Below, in pieces: positions 35,483 to 48,169 of a DNA stretch of 64,000 bases. The stretch comes from Xanthostigma xanthostigma. Lineage: Eukaryota; Arthropoda; Insecta; Raphidioptera; Raphidiidae. The notes beneath the pieces were generated by a model, which saw nothing but the letters and a program-made list of their open reading frames with translations, was not told the DNA's origin and did no database searches. Position 1 is the stretch's first letter. Every line of letters begins with the position of its first letter. Where the stretch lies: the NCBI GenBank assembly GCA_963575645.1, contig OY754465.1:42992401-43056400 (forward strand). The letters are read 5' to 3'. A program made the position numbers and the translations under genes.

Positions 35483-35972
35483 TTTTATAACTCTAAAAAT
35501 TAATGAACTAATTTTCAAAAAGAAAAATAGTACGGTTCCAAAATAGTTGCCAACGATGTGACACGTGTACTTCACAGTATAATTATAAACGACATAGTTT
35601 TTATGTAGATGTAGGACGTTTATGTAAAGCATACTTGCCCAGTGCATTAAAATTGTGCCGTTTATAATATATATTTGATGTATTAATTTGATGTCGTCGC
35701 CAAGTATTTTGGAACCGTACAAAATAATAGTAGTGTTTTAATTACTAAAAAAAAACATTGCTGGTCAATGGAGATTTCAATGCTCACGCAAGCTGCGAAC
35801 TTCGCTTTAATCAAGCGTAAACGGTCTCTATGTACGGTTGTTTAATGTTACAAACATCAACACATTAAATTAAAAACCTCGACGTGTTTTTCGCTAACAA
35901 AGATAGCAACATCGGCAGTATGCCAACGTTAGTTCACAGGTAAACGATACGAACGTCGAGGTTTCTAGTTAA

Positions 35973-36506
35973 CCCCTTCGGACCTGACTTTTATATTTTT
36001 GAAACACAAAATATTTTTTAGGGTATTGGGCTTATTTAGGGTGTAATTAAGATATATTCAGTAAAAACTAAATTTAACATTTACTGAATTTTGGAAAATC
36101 CTATGTACATTCGAATGGACAACAGGTAAAAAAAAAATATGTTTTATGGTAATCACTAGCGTATAGGATGTTTAATTACTTTTTAAGTATAAATTATTAT
36201 TAAAGTTAACATCATAAAATTAAAATAAATATCTGCTCAAGAAAAATAAGAAAAATAGATTACATCATGAAAATGAGTAAGTTATATAGGTAATACATAA
36301 TCAGAATACGTACACTTTTTCAGCGGTCAACACTTGACTCGATATATCGACCACACATAGTATTTCTTTGTTTTGTATGGCATACCTACATCTCAGATAC
36401 GCCTCAAGCATATTGAAATGTTTATATTTTACATTTAATTACTCTTGCTTAAATTAAACGCGTTAGATTAGTATGTCTATTGAAATTACCGCCAGGACCG
36501 AAGGGG
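35973..36506. mobile_element. piggyBac-type MITE, 534 bp, with TTAA target sites
   Basis: TTAA at 35969-35972 and 36507-36510 flanks ends CCCCTTCGGACCTG and CAGGACCGAAGGGG, which are near-perfect inverted copies beginning with CCC as in piggyBac elements. Non-coding. It ends 127 bp upstream of the first base of the coding exon of the host gene. Confidence 0.85.
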
Positions 36507-36633
36507 TTAATATATGGTGTGGATGCTGGGCTTTGTGCTCAGATTCAATGACCTTATGACACGAGTTGTTACGCGACTATAATCTGAAATTTGAGGCATT
36601 TAAGCTAATAATGTGTTTTTCTTTTTGTTTCAG

Positions 36634-36758
36634 AGTTTTTACATATCGCGAATAGTTACCGTGGTGCTGTTACAGTGGTGTTATTTTACAAGTAGAATTA
36701 GTGACAGATTGTTATATACGTTCGTTTAAAATATTTTAATTAGAGACAATAATTTGTA
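36634..36758 (+). other. 5' untranslated part of the Akap200-like exon
   Basis: A polypyrimidine tract and CAG (TTTTTCTTTTTGTTTCAG) end at 36633. The 125 bases that follow lead to the ATG at 36759 and include an in-frame TAA at 36750-36752, so translation cannot start further upstream in this exon. Confidence 0.75.
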
Positions 36759-36950
36759 ATGGGTGCGCGACAAAGTAAACGTTCGGTGGACATAACGACG
36801 ACGCCCAAGAAGGAGGGCGCCGAAGAGGGTGTCGTCCAGCCTGGCGAGGGCGAAGGCCGGCTCGAAAAGATACCAGACGTCGATCAGCTCAAAGGCGCTG
36901 CCCAACAGCAGGCCAACGGCGCCGTGCATAACGACGCCGAAGTTACGCAG
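36759..36950 (+). CDS. Akap200: Akap200/MARCKS-like protein, first coding exon
   Basis: The exon encodes the N-terminus of an acidic, disordered membrane-anchoring scaffold. In Drosophila, Akap200 tethers protein kinase A to the plasma membrane and actin cytoskeleton and resembles vertebrate MARCKS. Residues 1-9, MGARQSKRS, fit an N-myristoylation signal (Gly2, Ser6) followed by basic residues that strengthen membrane binding. The MGxxQSKRSVDITTxPKK block is, as I recall it, the conserved start of insect Akap200. The rest of the 64 codons is rich in Glu, Gly and Gln (EGVVQPGEGEGRLEKIPDVD). The start is fixed by an in-frame stop six bases upstream and a G at +4. The exon ends after a complete codon at CAG|GTCAGT. 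Reading on into the intron gives 47 more AT-rich codons that are not protein-like. Confidence 0.85.
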
Positions 36951-37832
36951 GTCAGTGTTTACTGTTTATTTTTTCGGAAAAAAGATTTAAATACAGTAGC
37001 AAAAAACGTTTACTTAACGGCAAACACCTTTTATTTAAGGACTATAGTAACTGTTGCTATAACACGAGATAAAGCACAGAATGAGGAAAACTAAAATCAG
37101 TGACGTAACGACCCCAAGCTTTTTCTTCTCCAGAAAAGTTGTTTAGATGCCACTATTTATCAGTTTATTTGTTTGAAAATTATTTAAATATTTTATTTTT
37201 CCTGAAATCTTTATAGTTTTTACTTTGTTTATGTCTTTTCAGAGGATCATTAATATTAAAGTAACCGTGGACAGGCGCGGCTGATGAAATTTCCTACTGA
37301 AATAGTTTGCTCTCATCGTCTAGCTTTGTCTAAAATTAAATACGCGGCGCAGTAAAAAGTTCTTGCCTTTTAAGTCATTTGTTTTTTATACTTGATTCGG
37401 TTTTGTTTTAATCTTCTTGAGAGAGTAGCGTGTTAAGAAGGGTGTTTCGCGCCGACAAATTCAATTTCCTTTTGTATTATTATGAGTCGCGTCGAAATGG
37501 AAAACTCTGTTACGGTCGCGTGACGGGCGATTGTGTTTTGTTTTTGTGTTGTAATTTACTGTATCCTGTTTGTCTGCGGCCCCGCTCATGCGCGTGGGGT
37601 GACTGGTGAAATTGTCCGTCGCGCCGGTCAGAGAGGCGCGACTCGCTCGAAGACTGGTTAATATTTCTTGAATTGATACTAACTTGTACTACGTTGTAAG
37701 TTCATTGAAATTGTCTGGAGAAAATTAATTTCTCACCGACGCAATAATTATAAATAGAAGATGCATTTCTGAAACGTTTAAATAATACAATCGAAGAATT
37801 AATATTTTGTCCGTCAAGGTCTATAGGACCTT

Positions 37833-40643
37833 TAGTTTAAGCTCCCATGACACAAAAAGTTACCCCAAAGAACACCTCAAAATTATAAAGTGAAAATGGC
37901 TGAAAAACATGTCAGAAACATGTTACGCCCGCCAGACAAGTAAAAATTTGTTAATTGTTTTTTTTATGAATTTTTGAAATTTAAAAAAAAAACATGATTT
38001 TACTTTCCAAAACACCTGCTTGAAATTTATACAATTTGTAGTAAATAATGTACCATTTTTGAAAAAATTGGTCTGGCTGACAATTTTTGTTAATAAGCTA
38101 GCCAGACTTCATTTGTTATAAACTATTTTTTTTTATGAAAATACATTTCATAACACCTCCTTGAATTTTTTTTTAAATAAAGTTTAAGATCTCTTCTATC
38201 TAATACAACTGGTCTGGCTGACAATTTTTGTTAATTAATGTGCCAGACTTTATTTTGAATGCACAGCAACAATGCATCAAGACCAATCACAGGCATTTAG
38301 GAACACCTCGTAAAAAAAAAAAACAACTGAAGTTTAAGATGTCCTCTATGCATAAAAATATGCCTGTCATTAAAAAAATGTTTTTTACCATGTCAGATTC
38401 AATTTTTAAGCGCCGTGACAGCGTTTTTTTATAAACAAATCAGCTTTTCCAAGGGCCGTGTCAAAACACCCCCTTAATTTTTTTATGAAAGAAGGTTTGA
38501 CATCTATTTTCCGCATAAAAATTGGTCTGTCAGCGAAAAAATGTTTTTTACTATGACAGACTTTATTTTTTAAGTGCTGCGACCACATTTTTTAATGAAA
38601 AAATATGGTATAATCATTGCTAACTAGAAAACAAAATTTTTTTTTACTCTAAATAAATACGGTAGATCCCTTTTATATACTTTAATACATTTTTTATCAA
38701 AATATTGTTTTTTACTATGACAGACTTAATTTTAAAGCGCCGCGACTGTTTTTTTTTTTTTTTTAAATAAGCTTTTACAACGGGCGCGTCAAAACACCCC
38801 CTTAATTTTTTTCTGAAAGAAGGTTTGACATCTATTTTCCGCATAAAAATTGGTCTGTCAGCGAAAAAATGTTTTTTACTATGACAGACTTCATTTTTTA
38901 AGTGCTGCGACCACATTTTTTAATGAAAAAATATGGTATAATCGTTGCTAACTAGAAAAAAATTTTTTTTTTATTCTAAATTAATACGCTAGATCCCTTT
39001 TATATACTTTAATACATTTTTTATCAAAATATTGTTTTTTACTGTCAGACTTAATTTTAAAGCGCCGCGACTATTTTTTTTTTTCGCTTCACGGGGCTGT
39101 GCTCCGCTCAGCAGTGACAATAGTAGCTCCACCATATTCTGAGTTTATATTGCAGTTTTTCTTTCCACAAAAATATTATTGGGACTATCATGAACATATA
39201 CAAAAAAATTTTGAATTTTTCCATTTTTCGGCTGTTCCTTTGGAATTTTTTTTAATAAACCACCCCTGTATTCAGGCGAACAAAACAAAAAAAAAGTATT
39301 AAAATCGGTCGAGTCATTTTCGAATTTTTGCCAGTCTAACGCTTATAATATACAGATGTAGTGATAGTGATTTTTGACAAAACACCGTCATATTGCAGCG
39401 ATTTTTAGTACGAAAAACGCATTTTTTCGAACTTTCTAAATGCAATATCTCAAAAACGGTCCATTTTATAGGAAAATCATAAGAGACCTTTTTTCTTTAG
39501 AATTGTCCAAAAAACCTAAAAAAATAGTTCCGACGCCAAAAACAAAAAAAAATTATTTTCCGAAAATTTTTTGCAAATTTTGAATTTTTTTTTGCAAATT
39601 TTGAATTTTTTTTGAAAATTTTGTTTTTTTTTCAATTTTTTATTTGGAATATTTAGAATATGCATTTATAGACAAATAATGTTATAAACATTTTAGTAAA
39701 ATTTAATGATTCTTGCTTCTGCAAAGTGATTTTAATTGCATGTTTGCCGGCGCAAGATGACTTACTAACTTTCCGAATTTTTTCCAGGTAAACTATAGCT
39801 CTGACGAAAAAAGTACAAGATATCTTCTTTATAGAAAAAAACGTCCTTTACAATACAGTATTTTTTATTTATCTCTATCTTTATCCCAGCTCAAAATATT
39901 CAAGAATTTTGAAAATAAAAATTTTTTTCAAAATTTTTTTTGACTTTGGGAAATCGATAGACGAATGAACTTTTTTTTATTTCAATCAGTACACTTTAAA
40001 CTACTTATAAAAAAAAATTGAGTCTGTTTGCGAATTTCTGGAGCTTTTGGTCTAAAATTGCCTCCACCGACTGGACTAAAAAGCATATTAGAGGTATTAA
40101 TTAACAAAAATTGTCAGCCAGACCAGTTGTATTAGATAGAAGAGATCTTAAACTTTATTTTAAAAAAAAAATCAAGGAGGTGTTATGAAATGTATTTTCA
40201 TAAAAAAAATAATTTATAACAAATGAAGTCTGGCACATTAATTAACAAAAATTGTCAGCCAGACCAGTTGTATTAGATAGAAGAGATCTTAAACTTTATT
40301 TAAAAAAAAAATCAAGGAGGTGTTATGAAATGTATTTTCATAAAAAAAATAGTTTATAACAAATGAAGTCTGGCTAGCTTATTAACAAAAATTGTCAGCC
40401 AGACCAATTTTTTCAAAAATGGTACATTATTTACTACAAATTGTATAAATTTCAAGCAGGTGTTTTGGAAAGTAAAATCATGTTTTTTTTTTAAATTTCA
40501 AAAATGCATAAAAAATAACAATTAACAAATTTTTACTTGTCTGGCGGGCGTAACATGTTTCTGACATGTTTTTCAGCCATTTTCACTTTATAATTTTGAG
40601 GTGTTCTTTGGGGTAACTTTTTGTGTCATGGGAGCTTAAACTA
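37833..40643. mobile_element. Fold-back element, 2.8 kb
   Basis: The ends are TAGTTTAAGCTCCCATGACA and TGTCATGGGAGCTTAAACTA, flanked by CTT on both sides (37830-37832, 40644-40646). The arms stay complementary for several hundred bases (about 37833-38260 against about 40110-40643). The right arm carries a duplicated module of about 130 bp. Both arms repeat GTCTGGCTGACAATTTTTGT and its inverse many times. The centre contains the tandem repeat at 38443-39084 and very A/T-rich filler. There is no transposase. Minus-strand frames of 60 and 90 codons (both beginning MWSQHLKN) come from the repeat units. Confidence 0.85.
38443..39084. repeat. Tandem repeat of two units of about 328 bp
   Basis: The unit begins near GCTTTTCCAAGGGCCGTGTC (38443) and recurs from 38771 with few changes. 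Both contain TTGGTCTGTCAGCGAAAAAA, CTATGACAGACTT and AAGTGCTGCGACCACATTTT. The units lie inside the fold-back element. Confidence 0.85.
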
Positions 40644-40699
40644 CTTTGTTTATAACTAGCCTTTACCCGCGGCTTCGCTGATGAACTCAGTCGTTGTTC

Positions 40700-41345
40700 A
40701 GTATATCTATCTATGGCTCTTATTAATGCCGATATTTATAGGGTTCTTAACTTTAGATCGTGTCGCTCCCTCCTTAGAAGTGTGAAATTGAGATTGACAA
40801 TAGTTTTATCTTTCCAATTATTATTGAGTATTGGATGTGGTGTTATTCGACATGCCGCAAAGTACAAAAACGCCTGCCTAAGGTTTGCTTTCTGTATTGT
40901 ATTCCGGCAACATATAAAACACCGTGCTTGGTATAACATATAATCTTTTAAATATGACAAACAGAAGGATGTTGCACATGTACATTTTTTTATTTAAAAT
41001 CTTGAAAAAATGAGCCTACTCTTTTAATAAACAAGTTAAATAAACACTCACATCTGTATAATATTAGACAAATAAGTTTTGAGCTGCCACTTCACGATAC
41101 TTCAGGTATTAAAAAATCAGTCACTTATCTGACGCCCAAGCTGTTGAATGAGCTCAATAACACCGTTGTGACTATGGAATTTGAAAAACAACATTTTTAA
41201 TAAGAGCTGTTAAATCGGAAGAATTTATTGACCACATATTCAAACCCTATTTTTTGTATTTTATTCTGTTATTTTTATTGTATTATCAATGATAGATGGG
41301 AGATCAATCCTATGATTTCATGAGGAATAAACTGTTCTTATTCTT
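40700..41345 (+). pseudogene. Jockey/CR1-type retrotransposon fossil, 3' part
   Basis: The frame near 40850-40940 reads AKYKNACLRFAFCIVFRQHI followed by KHRAWYN, matching the 'QNxCxRF...RxHxxxxxxxLGW' segment of non-LTR reverse transcriptases. Further on (41130-41195), YLTPKLLNELNNTVVTMEFE resembles the C-terminal 'xPxLWNxLPxxI' motif. Frame breaks separate them. The 3' end carries ATAAACTGTTCTTATTCTTA, a tail of the CR1/Jockey kind, at about 41330-41346. Confidence 0.6.
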
Positions 41346-41349
41346 AAAA

Positions 41350-43990
41350 ACCTTTTTTTCTGTTCAATACTCGTCTCAACTTTCTTTGTAACAGTCGTTT
41401 TTTAAGTAAACACGGTACAACAATATGGATTATAGAACTAGGATTAGTCTATGGGACGCTCTTTCACTATAGTTATCATTGCGCTCTTACTTAAGCAGCC
41501 AAAAACCGGCATCAACGCGAGTGAAGCTCCCGGCAACCTTTGATTTATAAATGTGGTGCTAATTAAATGTTGGTAAAACTTGAATCTGTGTGATTCACAT
41601 GTTAACAATACATTTATGTGTAAATATTTATAATGGCCGCTAATTGTACAAACTTAACCAAATGACAATGATGGTAATATGATACATGATATATGTTTGT
41701 GCGGTATTCTAATTACGTAAAATAACATAATGTATTTCACATTCCGACATATTGTTTGCGTTACGTCTTTTGTTTTATAATTGAAGTGTTTCATTAGCGT
41801 TACTAATTATTTTAACACTGTAAAACATTATGTGCCAAGTAAAAAGATCAAGGAAAAAATTACTATATTTTACAAAATTTTATGGCAAATTCTATTCAGT
41901 ATGATGTTTCCTCTTTTTATTTCACCTGAATATGACGGCCTGTCCAGAAATGATCGTTTCCCTACGAAAGCCGATCGGGAAAAATTCTATCCGCATATGC
42001 TTCCGTCGGGTGTCTCGCATTGTCTGATCGGTAAATAAAATAGAGTTTGACCAACTTGTCATCTCTCAATTCTCAAGTTCTAGTATTTTCTGTAAGTTTC
42101 ACATTTTCCTCTTCCACATTTTTTCATCTCCATCGTCGTAGCTAAGTCTGAAGTTGAAACTTTCCTTTCTTCAGTTGACCGATTGTACTTTCCAAGATGA
42201 TCTTCCATACAGTTGATATATTTCTTGATTTGTTGTCGATCGTTTTTGCTCTACAATCTGTCGATGTTGGGAATGTGTTAGAATCGAGCAACTTCACAAA
42301 AATGTCATGTCAACAGCCACAGTTTAATTTATTCCTGAAGACCACACTCATTGGAAATGGATTACTGGATTACATACTCAAATACCTACATGATGTCAAG
42401 GCATATGTCAACGTATGATTGCGAGGTAGACTTTGGAAGGAGTGGAAACCAGAACCTGCAATGGTACGCTCATATGAAACGAAACAAAGATGAAAGATGG
42501 ACAATAAATTACGGAAAAGATTTAAGGAAAAGTGATACATGCATATATACTGCAGTTCATCGAACATTTAAATCAAAACATATAAATACAATTTACATAT
42601 TATTAGCGACGTTAATTGATCCGAGTTGCCGAAGGCATTTTGAACCGGTTATGTGTACATAATAACACTTGTATGTAGTGTACTTGCATTGCTATGCCGC
42701 ATGCAAAGCCGTCGATTTGAACCAACGACCTCCAGAAAAATGAAAATGCAAATATTGAATCATCATCCCCACCTAGTGATTTCTATGATATCACTCACAG
42801 TTCTGAAAAAATTCATGCTGTTGACCACAATATTAATTTTGTAACTCACTGTATTTCTCTGGAGGTATTAAATGGAAAAGGGAAAGTGTTCGTTTTACGA
42901 CTTTTGCTTAGAAACCAGCCAGGTTTTCCGTTAATTAGAGGTTCCCTAATAATGAGAAACCTGGTTGATTTCTGAACGAAAGTCGCAAATTGAAAATTTT
43001 CATTTTCCACCCGATTGGCTCCTAAAGCATGTAGGCCAAAATATGTAAATACATATATAATATTATATGTTTATTTATCTCTTTCCGTGATACCAATATA
43101 CACTGTCCAAGCAAATAACAGTTTCAAAACAAGTGTGTTTTTATTAAAAAACAAGGCTCTATACCTATAAGAAAAATTTAAATGCTTTTTCGTCTTGAAC
43201 CTTAATCTCTCAGATACGCACTGGTTGAGTTATTAGTTATTTCAAAATACGATAGTGTAAATGTCATAATTATCTGGAAATTGTAGATCGCTAATGAAAG
43301 TGAATTCGTACTGTATTTAAAAGGTTTTATATTTGTCCCGGATATTAATCACAACCACAAAAAAAACACCAAATATGATATCATCGATTCGATTGTTATT
43401 GATCTGTCAGATCGATTTGATTATATCTTGTCATGTGTAGCATGTTAACTATTGTTCAGCTAAAATATCTGTATTGATTTTTTACGAGTCTTACAACCAA
43501 TCAGAAACTAATAGATCGACTATCACACACGATTAACACGCTTGCAAAACTTTTTGAAAAAAATAATAAGTTACGTAATATTTCACACGTAGGCGAAACT
43601 GTTTTTCAAAAAATTCGCCTGAAGGATCTGTAGTCTGATTCTTTGTCTTTCATTTGGCGTTTACCAGAACCCTCTAGCTTTAAAAATAGCGTCGGGAGAG
43701 CGCGAACCGTTTTTAAGCGAGGGGAAAAGATTTGAGATGAAGGGTGCAGGGGGAATTTGCAGGGACGAATACTCTTAAATCTTATGATATTTGCGAAAAC
43801 CTACAGTTTGAAATCTTTCATTGAAGCATCACTTTTCTACGATATCGGAAACCCTTTTATGTCGGTGTTCAAGGATCAATGGACTGCATTTGTGTACTTC
43901 ATCTAAAATAAGCTTTCCAGTTTCCGAAGGCTAATTTCACATATTGGGAAAGTGTCAATTGGAACAATAATAATAAATAAATTGAAATAG
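41350..43990. other. No intact gene; one weak reverse transcriptase fossil at 42455-42505
   Basis: In an open frame at 42351-42662 (+) the segment NLQWYAHMKRNKDERWTINY resembles the 'LxWxGHVxRMxxxRWxxxx' tail of non-LTR element proteins; the rest of the frame is unconvincing. The segment 43705-43785 repeats at 52570-52640. Neighbouring frames of 60-85 codons have no motif. Confidence 0.4.
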
Positions 43991-44002
43991 TTTAGGTATT
44001 AG

Positions 44003-44371
44003 CAGAAGCGTAGCGTGCCTTGGCGGGGCCCCGTATAAAAATTTATTTGGGGGCCCTTAGGAAAGGTAAGGATTTCTCACAAAAGAAAAAAAAATGTTTG
44101 CATAAAATTAAAATAAATATTTATTCATCATAATTATCTATCTGTCAGTTTTTCCAAAATTTCTACAAACAATTCAAATTAAATATACACTCCTTGCCTT
44201 TTTTTCGGCAAACTGATTTATTAAATCATTAATAGCTGATGATGACTTTAGTTTTTCTAAAGTTTCTCCGTCTATGGATAATAGTGACAAAAATTTGGGA
44301 AGTTTTTATTAATTTTTGCTTACGCACGTTGGGGGCCCCGTATAATTGATACGGCGGTAGCTAAGCATCTG
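44003..44371. mobile_element. hAT-type MITE, 369 bp
   Basis: The flanks GGTATTAG at 43995-44002 and 44372-44379 are identical. The ends CAGAAGCGTAGCGTGCC and GGTAGCTAAGCATCTG are imperfect inverted copies. GGGGCCCCGTATAA motifs stand near both ends. Non-coding. Confidence 0.85.
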
Positions 44372-44399
44372 GGTATTAGGCTCTGTTGTTTTTCAAAAG

Positions 44400-44800
44400 A
44401 ACAAATAATTCGTTTCTCACATGCTAACACCGTCGTCGTTCTTTTATCGGTCACTTACCGTCCGAGTGTCCGACTTTACCAACCATCTGCCATCGGCCAT
44501 CACATTTCCTCAAGAATTACTCGTCCATTGGCAATCGACGTGTCAAGCGTACAGCTGTTGTGCATCCAAAGTGAAGTCGCTCTTGTATTTATACATACAC
44601 TATATAGTATTTATTATATATTAATGACGGTTAGGCTAGGTTACTGTCCGCTGTCAAGGTCGACCATGGTAGTTGCGCGCGGGGCACACGCTCTGTCGCT
44701 GCTCCTCTCTTTATATAGCGCCCCTCGTGTTGATTCTCTGCCTGCCTTCCCTCACATGCATAATATCTTCAGTCACAATACAGTGTTGCCATTTGCATAG
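44400..44800 (+). other. Less AT-rich island, function unknown
   Basis: The segment 44640-44760 has more G and C than its surroundings (GCGCGCGGGGCACACGC) and a TATATAG at about 44712-44718. It could be an internal promoter or an old repeat. Overlapping 67- and 90-codon frames show no known domain, so no gene is called. Confidence 0.2.
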
Positions 44801-44934
44801 ATTCAATTTAACCGCCTCTTTCATAATTCCCATTATGTAGGCCGTAGGGTAAAACGTGGGATTTATTTTTGCTGTGATTGGGCCTTGAAAACGTTCGTAT
44901 ATTCCATATGAGTATTCGCACAGATTTTATTTTA

Positions 44935-45610
44935 AAAAAATTGGTTGTCTGTAAAGTCGGTTTACGGACGATAGTTTTACGTGATAACGTATTCCGTAAT
45001 ACATAACCTAAACCTCCCAAAATTTGGTTTCAATCCGCTTATCCTTGGTGTCGGAATGATAAGAAATGTCAAAAGTGACGTTTGCAACTTACAAAGTATT
45101 ATGTTCTAATAATAATTAGTTATTCCAATACTTAACTTAGAAGGCGTTGCATTTCACAATATACTAATGTCAAAAAATTGAATTAAACATTAGAAATGCA
45201 GCCGTTTTCATGTTAAGACAAGACATACGTTTGCTTCTGATTTCCATGTACGGCAAACAAAGACAACCGACCGCGTCGCGCCATGCATTAGACAACATTG
45301 CATTTATACAGCTATTTTTCTATATAAATTTGTATAAAATATTTTTCTATATAAATTTGTATAAAAAAACTGTTTAGGCAAATTCTGTTATACGAAATCT
45401 ATGTAAAATGTTCTCCTCTTTCGTTTAAGACTGGTTTCAAACCGATCTGATTTAAATTGAGCGAGAAATTAGCAAAAAGCACGCACAGGGTCAGGCGGAA
45501 CGTTACGCGTTATGCGTTACGCGTTACACTTTTTCGTACATGCAGCCGGTGTTTTATCAATTTATAATATTGGTGATTCATCAATTTATAAGACGTTATC
45601 ACGTCAAAAA
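44935..45610 (+). mobile_element. MITE family 'TTGGTTGTCTG', copy 2
   Basis: End A starts at about 44935 and end B finishes near 45607. The interior matches the inverted copy at 49661-50668 over long stretches (for example CCGACCGCGTCGCGCCATGC). It carries a CGTTACGCGTTATGCGTTAC microsatellite before end B and a duplicated 'ATTTTTCTATATAAATTTGTAT' unit at 45314-45362. Confidence 0.85.
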
Positions 45611-46734
45611 TAGTAAAAACTAGGAGATGCGGCGATAAAAAACGAAGTTCAGATAGTTCTATAAAGAGTCTAGATTGCTGGAACTTAATTGTGGTTGCTA
45701 TTGAAATAATAATCGGTCGCTTTATCCCAAAAATCTTCGACTGTTTTCTCAATCACTTGAGAGGAGTTTCTAAAAATTTGATATGTTGGTAAATTATTAA
45801 GGTCGCCAGCTGTTGTATTTTATATGCGGCCTGATGGTTACTTTGACCGATGCAACTTGTATAGCATGTAGGGAGTATCCGCATACCATGCACCGCATGT
45901 CCTTGGGACTCTAAAATATCATCCAAGCGTTATTACTAGCTTCGTTCACGTAAACGTTGATAATTCTTTTGATTCAAACTGGATCAAGTAAAAATTAAAC
46001 TCACTTTAAGTTTGTGTACCAAAAGATATAGTCTATCAAAATCGGTCCAGTTGTTTTCGAGTGATGCACATAGACAACATTTTTGGAAAAATATTCTGCC
46101 GTCTTGATATACAAAATACTCACAAAAACATACAAAATTATAGACAGAATAAGAAGGCCTGTTGCAATTTTATATTGGGTTTTGATTCCAAATCGAATTC
46201 CCGTTTTCGGACATTTTTGTTTTAAATTTTTACGCATTTGTAATGCGTTCATTTTATTTATATAAGAATCTGTCCATCATTAAAAATTTAAAAATAAGAT
46301 ATGTGAATACAAACAAGATCCATTATGTAATTAATACAAAACATTCGTTTTTTAAAAGCGTCAGTAAAAATGTTATTTTATTTGTTAATTATTCAGATTT
46401 AATGTGCTGACAAAACCAGTTAATCTTGATCATTTCAGATTTCTATACAATAGACGGACGTTTTGACTTGCGTAAATTGCAACATTTAAATTTTAAATGT
46501 TCATATATACATCTAAAATTTTTCTCAGAAGTTATTGTTTTGTTTTGTTTTTTTTTTTTTGCAAATTTCTATACATTACAGTAGAACTACTGCTTTCCGT
46601 TCCGAGGCACCGCCTATTATTATGAGAAGATACAGGAAAATCGCCCGATAATATAGCTGGTGCCTGATGGATTACCCCCGCCGGAGTATAGGTATCGTCG
46701 CGTAAATGTTGAATTACACATAATTATAGAGTAC

Positions 46735-47060
46735 TAGCGGCCCGTCCCGGTTTCACCCGAGTGCAAAATTGTTCTGGAAATATTTATTGACCTTCCCATC
46801 TACATAACAGTACATTGTTTTGATGCATCTCTAAAAACCAGCGTTAGCCGTAAGCATACGAAAACAGTTTTTTTTTTTGACAAAACGCCGTCATAGTTCA
46901 GCGTTTTTGTTCAAAATATTTACAAATTATTTACAGAAATCTTTCTCGTTTATCGCTCTTTTTTTAGTGAAAATCGTATGAAAGTCCGTTCGGTAGTTTT
47001 TGAGTTTATCACGTTCAGACAGGCAGACGCAGCGGAGGAGGGACTTTGTTTTATATAAAT
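46735..47060 (+). repeat. Retrotransposon/SINE-like tail
   Basis: It starts CTAGCGGCCCGTCCCGGTTT followed by CACCCGAGTGCAAAATTGTTC. It contains AATCTTTCTCGTTTATCGCT and ends near AGGAGGGACTTTGTTTTATA. Parts recur at 3345-3510 and 20461-20730. Confidence 0.6.
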
Positions 47061-48169
47061 CGAAGTAACGCATTTAGGACGGCTAGAGGAAAAATATCGG
47101 ATTACTGGCAATGCCGGTCTGCTGACGGCTGCATTCGTGAGAATTCTATTGTTCAAGTAGAGTAAGTATATAATTTTGGTATCCCTTCCGTGCCTTTCTT
47201 TTAGGTTGAAACAAATAAAAATTGCTGGTTTTGAAAGAACGCTCTCCAGAATTTTCGGGTACTATTTGGTATGGGAAACGCGTTTCTAGAATTTTTGTGT
47301 GCATATTTCTGTATGTATCGGCATCATTCGAAAATAACTGAACCGATTTGGATGAAACTAAGCAGGCAGGTGAGGGAGACTGTAGATTATCGACCCTATA
47401 CAGCTGATGTCATCAGCGTCTATAAATATTTACAATTAGGCTTTTGAAAAAAAAAAATAATTATCGATTTTTTTATTGTATTTTAAAACTTTATTATAAA
47501 TAATATTGATAATCGATGCGAAAAACTTTCAAAAAACTTTTTTTAAATTAATTATAAGCAATTTAAAATTGATAAATGTCGAAACACCTTTATACTTTTA
47601 ATTAAAAAAAAAAAAAAATTGATAAAATATTAAAAAAAATCACGTGACTGTAAACGCACTAAAATTGTTTTTGACAGTTGTGACGTCATAATGGTAAAAT
47701 GTATATACGCAGTATACTATCAATGGCTTCTACATGTGTATTGACTAAAACATTATGACGTCACATTATGTTCGGGAAATGTCGGCGCGTTCTCGGAACT
47801 GGGTACAAAAATTTATTTTTAATTTGATATAACTTTTGAATTATAACGAAAATAAAAAAAAGAAAAATAGTTTTGTTATAAAACTTATATACGATCTTTC
47901 CATTTATGACAAAAAAAAATTTCATTCAAAAGCCCAATTGTTCCAAAGGAAAGCTTAGGTACCGCAGTTTTTTACTCGACTTAGACGCTCGAGTTAAGAT
48001 ATAGGGTTTCCGCCAAAAACCGAGATTAATGCAGACACGATCAACCTTCACAAGAGCGAAGCCACATAGACATAATAGCAAAACCAAAATTAGTCGACGA
48101 ACAAACGTCAGTTATAATAATTTCAGTGCAGACGGAAACAGTGCAGCCAACAACTCGTTCAGTTGGAGA

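Noticed and set aside
35279..35722. 147-codon - strand frame
   Set aside because: Half of it is the pogo/Tigger-type MITE at 35157-35482 and the rest is AT-rich DNA without any motif.
38406..38916. Two related - strand frames starting MWSQHLKN
   Set aside because: They come from the two units of the 328-bp tandem repeat inside the fold-back element; the similarity is that of the DNA repeat, not of selected proteins.
37951..40600. CRISPR-like array because of regularly recurring GTCTGGC words
   Set aside because: Spacing is irregular, the words are in both orientations, and the genome is an insect's; they are internal repeats of a fold-back transposon.
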